Positions 52,698 to 60,354 of a stretch of DNA of 61,896 bases are shown piece by piece (the first letter of the stretch is position 1; the number at the start of each line of letters is the position of its first letter). The notes under the pieces are model-generated. The model was not told the DNA's origin and did not search any database. It saw nothing but the letters and a program-made list of their open reading frames with translations. A program made the translations under genes and the position numbers. Source of the DNA: Labilithrix sp. (GTDB lineage: Bacteria > Myxococcota_A > Polyangia > Polyangiales > Polyangiaceae); the NCBI GenBank assembly GCA_019637105.1, contig JAHBWF010000026.1, forward strand, positions 1 to 61,896, read 5' to 3'.

Positions 52698-53663
52698 ATG
52701 CGCTCGCGCCTGCTCTTCGCCACGCTCCTGACGACCGCCTGCGCGGCGTCGACCGGACGCTCCGACGCCGACGACGACCCCGTCTCGGTCGGAGAAGACG
52801 AGCTCCGCACGAGCTACGTCGAGAGCGTCTCGGCCACACCCCTCCCCATCGCCGAGGTGTCTGGATTGGGTCGCCGCCGTGTCGGCAAGACGACGACGTA
52901 CCTCGCGGTCGGCGACGCGTCGCCGACGCTGGTGTCCTTCGGGATCGAGCCCGGAGGTCGCGTCGTCGGCGTCCGGACACACGACCTCTCGCGCCTCTTC
53001 GGGGAGCGCGCGTCGCAGTGGGAGGCGGTCGCGGGCGACGGCGCGGGCCGCGTCTTCGTGCTCGCCGAGTCGACGAGCACGATCTCGGTGCTCGCTCCGG
53101 ATCTCGCGCGCGTCACCCACCGCCTCCGGCTCGCGATCCCGAAGGAGCACCCGCTCGCCTCGGCCTGGAAGGCGGACGCCAACTCGCGCGGCGAAGGGCT
53201 CGTCCTTCTCTCGAACGGTCACGTGCTCGTCGCGAAGGAGAAGCGACCGTCCGCCGTCGTCGAGCTCGGCCCGAAGGGATCGGCGGCCGAGGGCTTCCGA
53301 CCCGAGCTGGCGCTCGGCGACGGCGCGTTCCCGCTGCCGAAGGAGGGCGACAGCGAGCTCGTGCCGCTCAAGCACTGGCTCTTGAAGGACAAGGACACGC
53401 GGCTCATCGGCGACGTCTCGGACCTCGCGGTCGACGCCGAGGGCCGGCTCTTCCTCCTGAGCGACCAGGGGCGCGCCGTCGCGCGCGTCGAGCGCGTGCT
53501 CGACGTCGACGAGTCGAAGATCGATCTGAAGGCCGTCTACGCGCTGCCCCCGCGCGTCGCCAAACCCGAGGGCCTCGCGTTCGCCCACGGGCAGGCGTTC
53601 GTCGCGACCGACGGCAAGGACGTCGACGCCGACGCGCTGTTCGGCCTCGAGCCGCTCGACTGA
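52698..53663 (+). CDS. Lipoprotein with SdiA-regulated/phytase-like propeller fold
   Basis: 321 residues from the ATG at 52698. The lipobox ends at Cys15 (LLTTAC). The mature part is repeating beta-blades, for example KTTTYLAVGDASPTLVSFGI, GDGAGRVFVLAESTSTISVL, DVSDLAVDAEGRLFLLSDQG and KPEGLAFAHGQAFVATDGKD. This resembles six- or seven-bladed propellers of the SdiA-regulated and esterase-like-phytase families. No catalytic residue set is evident. Activity is unknown. Confidence 0.65.
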   Translation: MRSRLLFATLLTTACAASTGRSDADDDPVSVGEDELRTSYVESVSATPLPIAEVSGLGRRRVGKTTTYLAVGDASPTLVSFGIEPGGRVVGVRTHDLSRLFGERASQWEAVAGDGAGRVFVLAESTSTISVLAPDLARVTHRLRLAIPKEHPLASAWKADANSRGEGLVLLSNGHVLVAKEKRPSAVVELGPKGSAAEGFRPELALGDGAFPLPKEGDSELVPLKHWLLKDKDTRLIGDVSDLAVDAEGRLFLLSDQGRAVARVERVLDVDESKIDLKAVYALPPRVAKPEGLAFAHGQAFVATDGKDVDADALFGLEPLD

Positions 53664-53820
53664 GGGCGCGCGGACGCGACGCGCGCGCGCCACGCGAGCG
53701 CGGGCCACGCGACGAGCAGTGGCGCGCCGCGAACGGACGGGCGGAGCGCGCGCGCGGCTCGTCGGTTTGAGCGCCAACGAACTCGCATTGTCGCGGGCGC
53801 CTGGTTAAACTCTCGTCCAT

Positions 53821-55965
53821 ATGCGAGGCTGTCGGCTCGCGAGCTTGCTTCTTCCTGCACTCTTGGCGCTTCCCAGCTGCGAACGCGGCGGCCGGGTCGT
53901 GTACTACGACGTGCCGTCCGGCTACGAGACGCGGCCCGTGCCGCGCGGCTGCCAGGGCTTCGACGTCCGCCCCGGAGAGGCGCGCGCGGTCCGCGTCTAC
54001 CCCGACCTCTCCTTCGAGGGGCCGGTCGCGATCGTCCGGCACCCGAGCGACGCGTTCTATTACGTCGTCGAGCAGCGCGGCACCGTGAAGAGGTTCGTCG
54101 ATCGCGCGGACGCCCGCGAGGCCGAGCTCGTCGCCGACCTCCGCGGCGTGGTGAAGGGGATCGGCTACGAGGACGGCCTGCTCGGCCTCGCGTTCGACCC
54201 CGCGTTCGCGACGACCGGCGGCCTCGTCCTCAAGTACACGGCGCCGACGGAGGATCCGACGCGCATACGCCTCGTGATCGCCCACGCCCGCAGCTTCGAC
54301 GGCGGCGCGACCCTCTCGAAGGACTCGATCGCCGAGATCCTCTCGATCGAGCGCCCCGCCGACGCGAGCCACCACGGCGGGCCGCCGGGCTACGGCCGCG
54401 ACGGGATGCTCTACGTCCCCGTCGGAGACGGCGGCTTGGACGGCGGCGCGCTCGCGCAGGACCCGACGTCGCTCGCCGGGAAGATCCTGCGCATCGACGT
54501 CTCGAAGACGCCCTACGGGATCCCTCCCGACAACCCCTTCGCCGCCACGAAGGACGCGCGCCCCGAGATCTTCGCGCTCGGCCTCCGCAACCCTCACGGG
54601 TGGAGCTTCGACCCGGACGAGCCGGCGCTCTGGGTCGGCGACGTCGGGCTCCACTCGTACGAAGAGGTGAACCGCGTCCGCGGCGGCGAGAACTTCGGCT
54701 GGCCGATCCGCGAGGGCGCGCACTGCAAGGACGACGCGCCCTGCGACGCGACGGGCCTCGTCGATCCGGTGCACGAGTACGTCAACTTCGGCGGCGGCGC
54801 GATCGTCGGCGGTCCCGTCTACGGCGGCGCACGGTTCCCGTGGCTCCGCGGACAGCTCGTGTTCGCCGACTTCGTGAGCGGCCGGATCGAGCACATCCCG
54901 CGGGCGGCGACGGCGACGACGAGCACGTCCGCCAGGCTGCTCGTCGAGTCCGGGAAGAACGTCACGTCGTTCTCGGTGACGCCGGAGGGCGAGCTGCTCT
55001 TCGCCGATCACGTCGGCGGCCTCTGGAGCGTCGAGACGAACGTCGACGGCCGCACGGTCCCGGCGACCCTCGGCGAGACCGGCTGCGTCGACATGACCCG
55101 CCCGACGGAGGCGCCGCCCGGGCTCGTGCCCTACTCCGTCGCGATGCCCCTCTGGTCCGACGGGACCGAGAAGACCCGGTTCATGGCGGTGCCGGACGGC
55201 GCGACGATCCGCGTCGGCGCGGAAGGCGACTTCGAGATGCCCGTCGGCTCGGTGCTGGTCAAGACGTTCCTCGCCGGGGCGCAGCCCGTCGAGACGCGGC
55301 TGCTCGTACGCCACGCCGACGGCGAGTGGGGCGGCTACACCTACGAGTGGACGGACGACGGACGCGACGCGACGCTCCTCGAGAACGGCAAGGTCAAGGA
55401 CGTCGCGGGCAAGCCCCACACGTTCCCGAGCCGCGCGCAGTGCGTCTCCTGCCACACCCCGGCGGCGGGCTTCACGCTCGGGCTGCACGTCGCGCAGCTC
55501 AACCACTCGATCGTCTACGCGGACCGACGCCGCGCGAACCAGCTCGCGACGCTCGACCACGTCGGGCTGTTCGAGGAGCCGATCGGCGAAGCGGCGACGC
55601 TCCCGCGCTTCCCCGCGCGCGAGGACACCGCGGCCGCGCCGGAGGAGTGGGCGCGCGCGTACCTCCACGCGAACTGCTCGCACTGCCACAGACCGGGCGG
55701 CCCTGGCCGCGGGAACGCGGACCTCCGCTTCTCGAGCCCGCTGGCCGAGACCGGCTGCGACAGCGCCGCGTTCTTCGACGTGATCGGGCGCGAAGACGCC
55801 CGGGTGATCGTCCCGGGCGATCCCGACGGCTCGGTCCTCGTCGCCAGGATGCGCGGCGAGCAGACCGGGCGCATGCCGCCGCTCGCCACCTCGGTCGTGG
55901 ACGAGCGCGCCGTGCAGCAGATCCGGGCCTGGATCAAGGGGATCGACTCGTGCGCGCCGCTCTGA
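53821..55965 (+). CDS. Glucose/sorbosone dehydrogenase-like propeller fused to a di-heme c-type domain, lipoprotein
   Basis: 714 residues; lipobox at Cys20 (ALPSC). Residues about 45-400 are a GSDH/PQQ-type propeller: GLLGLAFDPAF, SHHGGPPGYGRDGMLYVPVG, GKILRIDVS, FALGLRNPHGWSFDP and WVGDVGLHSYEEVNR. A linker domain follows. The C-terminal part has two heme-c sites, CVSCH near residue 541 and CSHCH near 618, with a late Met-containing GRMPPLATS that could be an axial ligand. This matches a recurring GSDH plus conserved C-terminal architecture in proteobacteria. It would oxidise a sugar or alcohol at the envelope and pass electrons to its own hemes. PQQ use is inferred. Confidence 0.85.
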   Translation: MRGCRLASLLLPALLALPSCERGGRVVYYDVPSGYETRPVPRGCQGFDVRPGEARAVRVYPDLSFEGPVAIVRHPSDAFYYVVEQRGTVKRFVDRADAREAELVADLRGVVKGIGYEDGLLGLAFDPAFATTGGLVLKYTAPTEDPTRIRLVIAHARSFDGGATLSKDSIAEILSIERPADASHHGGPPGYGRDGMLYVPVGDGGLDGGALAQDPTSLAGKILRIDVSKTPYGIPPDNPFAATKDARPEIFALGLRNPHGWSFDPDEPALWVGDVGLHSYEEVNRVRGGENFGWPIREGAHCKDDAPCDATGLVDPVHEYVNFGGGAIVGGPVYGGARFPWLRGQLVFADFVSGRIEHIPRAATATTSTSARLLVESGKNVTSFSVTPEGELLFADHVGGLWSVETNVDGRTVPATLGETGCVDMTRPTEAPPGLVPYSVAMPLWSDGTEKTRFMAVPDGATIRVGAEGDFEMPVGSVLVKTFLAGAQPVETRLLVRHADGEWGGYTYEWTDDGRDATLLENGKVKDVAGKPHTFPSRAQCVSCHTPAAGFTLGLHVAQLNHSIVYADRRRANQLATLDHVGLFEEPIGEAATLPRFPAREDTAAAPEEWARAYLHANCSHCHRPGGPGRGNADLRFSSPLAETGCDSAAFFDVIGREDARVIVPGDPDGSVLVARMRGEQTGRMPPLATSVVDERAVQQIRAWIKGIDSCAPL

Positions 55966-56013
55966 CCGCGATCGGCGTGGTGCCGCGCGGACAGCGAGGG
56001 TAAAGTCAGGGGC

Positions 56014-57453
56014 GTGAGTGAGTCGCGGCCACCTCCGGGGCCTTCATCCGTTCGAGATCCGGCGCTCGGGGGAGGAAACGGCGGAGGCCCCTCACATCCG
56101 GCGCCGCCGCCGTCGGCGACGCCGCCGCTCGGCCGTCCCGCGACCCACCCGAGCGGCATCGTCCCGTCGCCCATCCTCCCGGCGGCGCCTGCGTCGCAGC
56201 CCGGGCACCGGATGCCGCCGGTGCACGCGCCCGCGCCCTCGCCTTCTCCGCCCGGGCCCTACGGCCCGGCGCCGACGCTCCAAGGAGCCCCGCCGCCGCC
56301 CGGGACGAACCCGTACCAGAGCCAGGTCATCCCGCACTCGTACCCGCATCCTCCGCCCTACCCGACCGCGACGACGCCGCAGCACGGCGTGCCGGTCCCG
56401 CAAGCGCACGCGCCCGTCGTGAACCCTCGCAAGCGCGACCGCGGCACGCTCCCGGCGATCCCCGTCACGACGACGCCGCAGATGCCCGCCGTCGCCCCGG
56501 CCGTCCCCGCGCCCGCGCCGAGCCGGCCGGCGACGACCGGGACCATCCCGGTGACGTCGGCGCGCGCGTTCCCGACCTCCAACGTCGCCCTCCCGCGCAT
56601 CATGGTGCAGTACCCGCAGGTCGGGTCGAAGCTCCCCGGCACGCGCGGGACCTACGAGGTGCGCGACGTCATCGGCGCGGGCGAGTTCGGCGCGGTCTAC
56701 GAGTGCATCGGGCCGTTCGATCAGATCTACGCCGTGAAGATGGTGAGGCCTTCGAACCGGCCGTACTCCGAGGTCCACGCCGAGTGGGCCCGCGAGGTCC
56801 AGCGGCTGTTCTCGTTGCGGCACCCGAACGTCGTCTACATCTACGACTCGTTCACGCACGATCACCTGTTTTACCTCGCGCTCGAGCGCTGCGATCACGC
56901 GCTCAAGATGATGCTCGGCTCCCCGATGCAGGAGGGGCTGGTGATCGAGATCTCGCGGCAGCTCCTCGCCGCGGTGCAGTTCCTCCACGACAACGACGTC
57001 GTGCACGACGATCTCCACGGCGGCAACGTGCTCATCACGCACACCGATCGACCGACGGTGAAGATCAGCGACTTCGGCATCAGCAACGAGCTGCGCGGGA
57101 TGACCGCGGTCCGGCCGAACATCGTCCACCACGCGATCATGGCTCCGGAGATCCTCGTGACCGGCTACACGAGCCGGCAGAGCGACCTCTACCAGGTCGG
57201 GCTCCTCATGTACTGGATGCTCACCGGTGAGTCGGCGATGCAGCTCGACGTCCCGTACCAGGAGCTCGTGCGCCAGGTCTCGGAGGGAGAGCCGCGCCAG
57301 CGCGCCGAGCAGGTCGGCACGCCGCTCGGCCAGCTCATCGCGAAGATGCTCCGTCGCCGCGAGGCGTTCCGGTACACGAGCGCGCGCGAGGTCTGGGCCG
57401 ATCTCCGCGAGCTGCCCGCGTGGAAGCAGCGGAACCTGTTCCCCGCGAGGTGA
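56014..57453 (+). CDS. Ser/Thr protein kinase-like protein with Pro-rich N-terminus and variant catalytic loop
   Basis: 479 residues with a GTG start. The first 190 residues are disordered, Pro/Ala/His-rich. The kinase domain begins near 212: glycine loop IGAGEFGAVYE, VAIK-type lysine in YAVKMV, a catalytic loop HDDLHGGNV near 330, DFGIS near 353 and MAPEIL. The HRD arginine is replaced by Asp and the loop lysine by His, so it looks more like HxDLHxxN of aminoglycoside/choline-kinase folds, but the catalytic Asp and Asn remain. It is probably active but not regulated through activation-loop phosphorylation in the RD manner. No membrane helix. Confidence 0.8.
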   Translation: MSESRPPPGPSSVRDPALGGGNGGGPSHPAPPPSATPPLGRPATHPSGIVPSPILPAAPASQPGHRMPPVHAPAPSPSPPGPYGPAPTLQGAPPPPGTNPYQSQVIPHSYPHPPPYPTATTPQHGVPVPQAHAPVVNPRKRDRGTLPAIPVTTTPQMPAVAPAVPAPAPSRPATTGTIPVTSARAFPTSNVALPRIMVQYPQVGSKLPGTRGTYEVRDVIGAGEFGAVYECIGPFDQIYAVKMVRPSNRPYSEVHAEWAREVQRLFSLRHPNVVYIYDSFTHDHLFYLALERCDHALKMMLGSPMQEGLVIEISRQLLAAVQFLHDNDVVHDDLHGGNVLITHTDRPTVKISDFGISNELRGMTAVRPNIVHHAIMAPEILVTGYTSRQSDLYQVGLLMYWMLTGESAMQLDVPYQELVRQVSEGEPRQRAEQVGTPLGQLIAKMLRRREAFRYTSAREVWADLRELPAWKQRNLFPAR

Positions 57454-57523
57454 GACGAAGCGCGACCGACGAAGCGCGACCGACGGAGCGCGACCGACGA
57501 AGCGCGACCGACGAAGCGCGACC
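57454..57523. repeat. Five tandem 14-bp repeats directly after the kinase stop codon
   Basis: GACGAAGCGCGACC occurs five times head to tail from the base after the TGA at 57453 (copies at 57454, 57468, 57482, 57496 and 57510; the third has GACGG). The period is not a multiple of three. The rest of the spacer to 57777 is Arg-codon-like GC-rich sequence in which I see no gene. Confidence 0.85.
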
Positions 57524-57777
57524 GACGCGACGATCGGACGAGAACGAGGGGCGCGCGCGACGGAGCGGCTCGCGACGACGTCGAGTCGAGCGGCCGCGGT
57601 GGAGCTCGACCGCGCCGCCCGAGCTCGGGTGAGCGCGGCGAGGCGCAGCGCGCGACGCGGAGCGGGCCGCGCGTTGCGGGGTGTCGCCATCATCGAAGGC
57701 GTTCTCGCACCAAAGCGCGCCGCGCGCGGCGCCGGGCGCTCGATCGCGCGGCGCCGTGAGGTAAGCTCGACGGACCG

Positions 57778-59493
57778 ATGGCGAACGAGGCCGCGCAGTC
57801 GAGCAGCGCGATCGCGACCTACCGGGTGCTGCGCGAGCTCGGGAAGCGATCGCAGCGCGCGTACGCCGCCGTGCGCGGCGACGGCTCGCTCGTCGTCCTG
57901 CACCGGTTCACGCGGAGCGCGGCGGACCTCGACGGCGAGCTCGTGTCGGCCGAGGAGATGGCGCTCCTCCTCCGCGACGCGCGCTGCATCGAGAAGAACT
58001 GGCACCCGAACGTCGCGCGCGTGCGCCACGTCGATCTCGCGGGCGACGTCCTCCACGTGGCGAGCGACCTCGTCGACGGGGTGACGCTCGACGAGCTCTT
58101 GGCGCTCGCGCGCGCGCGGCGGGCGCACCCGGAGGAGCCGGCGCTCTCGCACGCGGTCCTCGCGCGCGTGTTCCTCGACGTCCTCGCGGGGCTGCACGCG
58201 CTCCACTCGCTCCGCGACGGGATCAACGCGCCGATCGACGCGCGGCACGGCGAGCTTTGCCCGGCGAACGTGGTCGTCGGGAGGGACGGAGTGGCGCGCG
58301 TCGTCAACGTGCTGCGCCCGCGCCGAGCGCGCGTCCCGACGGCGAGCGAAGGGCTCTGCTACGCGTCGCCCGAGGCGCTCGCCGGCGAGGCGGGGCAGGA
58401 CGCGCGCGCCGACGTGCACGCGGTCGGCGTGATGCTCTGGGAGGCGCTCTCCGAGCGGCGGCTGTACGACGAGCGCGATCCGGCGCGCGTCGCGCAGCGG
58501 CAGCGCGAGGAGGAGGTCGCCCCGCCGAACGCGCGCCTCGCGGAGGTCGCGACGCGGGCCCTCTCGTTCGATCCCGCGCTGAGGTTCCGCACGGCGCAGG
58601 ACATGGCCGCCAGCGTCCGCGCGCTCGCCGGCACCGTCGCCGCGGGCAGCTCCGTCGCGCAGATCGTGGGCGACCTCGCGGGCGATCGGATCCGGGCGCG
58701 CCGCGCCGAGCTCGACCCGCGCTCGTCCGGTCCCCAGCGGAGGTCCTCGCCGACGCTCGTGACGATGCCGGCGCAGGAGGTGCGCGTCCTCGCGCCGACG
58801 TCGCCCGACGTCGAGAGCGACGGCGACGCGCGGCGAACCACGCCCGACGACGACGACGATCTCCCGGGACCTCGCGAGAGCACGCCCGACGACGACTACC
58901 TGGCGCAGCTGTCGACGGCGCTCCAGGCGCCGGCGGAGGAGACCGGCGCGGAGGAGGGGGCGCCGTCCTTCCCGGAGGCGCCGGCGAGGGCCGCTCCGGA
59001 CCGAGACGCGGCGCGTCCGGCGCCTCCTCACGATCTCGGGTCGCGCGCGCCCGCCGCGCCGGACGCCGCCGCGCCGCGCCGCGAGCCCTCCACGCGGACG
59101 CCGTTCGTCGTGGATCTCCAGTCGGGCGCGCTCGCGCCGTCGAGCCCGGATCTCGTCGACTTCCGAGCGGGGCAGCTCTCGAGGCCGGCGCTCGCGGCGG
59201 CCGCGGCGCTGCTCGTCGTCCTCGCCGGCGGCGCCGCGCTCCTGCGCTCCTCGCCGACCCCGGAGCCGGCGACCGCCGTCGAGGCGCTCCCCGCGCCCGA
59301 CGCGCGCGACACCGCTCCGACGCCGGCCGACGAGCCGACGCCGAGCGAGACGGCGAACGCGAACGCCGCGGCGCCCCCGCGACGCGACGCGGCCACGCCC
59401 CCGCCGAACGCGAACGCCTCGGCGAGCGCGCCGGCCGCCCCGCGTGTCCCTCCGCGAAAGAGGTCGGTCTACGATCCGACGCGCTACCGCTGA
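57778..59493 (+). CDS. Pseudokinase with C-terminal membrane helix
   Basis: 571 residues with a kinase fold whose catalytic residues are lost. The glycine loop reads LGKRSQRAYAAV, the VAIK lysine position reads VVLHRF, the HRD loop reads HGELCPANVVV near residue 157 (no Asp), and DFG is replaced by VNVLRP. The scaffold parts persist: ASPEALAGEAGQDARADVHA for the APE/DxW region and RALSFDPALRFRTAQDM for the end of the C-lobe. A disordered acidic and Pro-rich region (about 310-465) leads to one membrane helix (ALAAAAALLVVLAGGAALL, about 473-491) and an Ala/Pro/Asn-rich outer tail. Likely a non-catalytic scaffold or sensor. Confidence 0.8.
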   Translation: MANEAAQSSSAIATYRVLRELGKRSQRAYAAVRGDGSLVVLHRFTRSAADLDGELVSAEEMALLLRDARCIEKNWHPNVARVRHVDLAGDVLHVASDLVDGVTLDELLALARARRAHPEEPALSHAVLARVFLDVLAGLHALHSLRDGINAPIDARHGELCPANVVVGRDGVARVVNVLRPRRARVPTASEGLCYASPEALAGEAGQDARADVHAVGVMLWEALSERRLYDERDPARVAQRQREEEVAPPNARLAEVATRALSFDPALRFRTAQDMAASVRALAGTVAAGSSVAQIVGDLAGDRIRARRAELDPRSSGPQRRSSPTLVTMPAQEVRVLAPTSPDVESDGDARRTTPDDDDDLPGPRESTPDDDYLAQLSTALQAPAEETGAEEGAPSFPEAPARAAPDRDAARPAPPHDLGSRAPAAPDAAAPRREPSTRTPFVVDLQSGALAPSSPDLVDFRAGQLSRPALAAAAALLVVLAGGAALLRSSPTPEPATAVEALPAPDARDTAPTPADEPTPSETANANAAAPPRRDAATPPPNANASASAPAAPRVPPRKRSVYDPTRYR

Positions 59494-60254
59494 GCGCGGC
59501 GACGGCGGCGAACGAGCGCGAGCGCCCCGAAGCCGAGGGACGCGCAGAGCGAGAAGCTGCTCGTCGCTCCGAGCGCGACGCTGCAGCCGCTGTCTCCCGA
59601 GTCGACGGGCGTGAGCCTGCGGCCGCCGCCGCTGCTCGACGTGTCGCCGCCGCCGTCGGTCGGCGTCGTCGAGACGCCGCCGGAGCTGTTGCCGTCGTCT
59701 TCGTCGTCGTCGACGCCGCCGTCGGGCGGGGGCATCGTCGGCCCCGCGTCGGGGAAATCGCCGACGCGGATGTCCGCGCACGAGAAGTACGTGTCGCCGG
59801 CGCTGACCGAGTTCGGCGCCGCGTCGGGCTCGCAGGCCCGGTTGAACATGAGCTGCCGAACGACGAGCGTGCAGTCCTTGCAGCTGACGCCGGCCGGGAG
59901 CTTCACCGTCGCGGTCTGCACGTTCTGTCGCCCCGCGGGATCGTTGACCTGCAGGAGCGTCACCCAGTCCTTGTCGTCGGCCGGGCTGAAGGCGATCTGG
60001 TAGCAGCCGGTGTGACCGATGGTCTCCTCGAACTTCACCTCGATCTCGGCGCCCACCTCGTACTGCGTCGGCGTGTTGGTGCGGGGCGAGCCCCCGCATG
60101 GCCCGAACTTCTTCGCGCGCGCGTCGAGGTTGGCCTCGCCGACGTCGCGCGATGGCGGCTGCATGATGTACGCGTGCGCGGCGGCCGTCGCCGGCACGAG
60201 CGTCACGACCGCGAGCACGAATGCACGAACCCCCGAGAGTCCCGCTCTTCCCAT
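59484..60254 (-). CDS. LPMO-like secreted protein (SCE4755-type) with MYXO-CTERM-like tail
   Basis: 256 residues from the ATG at 60254. The signal peptide ends ATAAA and the mature chain starts at His (HAYIMQPPSRD), the key first ligand of the copper histidine brace in lytic polysaccharide monooxygenases. A second candidate His is in ETIGHTGCYQIAF. Four or more cysteines (GPCGG, GCYQ, CKDC, ACEPD, FSCAD) suggest disulfides. After residue 160 comes an Asp/Gly/Ser/Thr linker and a C-terminal Cys-helix-Arg tail (SGCSVALG then VRRRRRAQR) like MYXO-CTERM sorting signals. The family is known as SCE4755 polysaccharide-monooxygenase-like; activity is not proven. Its stop overlaps the convergent pseudokinase gene by 10 bp. 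Confidence 0.8.
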   Translation of the reverse strand: MGRAGLSGVRAFVLAVVTLVPATAAAHAYIMQPPSRDVGEANLDARAKKFGPCGGSPRTNTPTQYEVGAEIEVKFEETIGHTGCYQIAFSPADDKDWVTLLQVNDPAGRQNVQTATVKLPAGVSCKDCTLVVRQLMFNRACEPDAAPNSVSAGDTYFSCADIRVGDFPDAGPTMPPPDGGVDDDEDDGNSSGGVSTTPTDGGGDTSSSGGGRRLTPVDSGDSGCSVALGATSSFSLCASLGFGALALVRRRRRAQR

Positions 60255-60354
60255 GAGGCGGACTCTACCATGCACGAAAAGCAGAGGCCTCTAGTTCCAG
60301 GTTCAGCCTAGGATTCCACTTTCTCGGATCTTCTTTGGTAGGTTACGAAATCGC

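Noticed and set aside
56092-60099. Minus-strand frame of 1335 codons across the kinase region
   Set aside because: It is antisense to two kinase genes with intact fold motifs and has only low-complexity Arg/Ala sequence.
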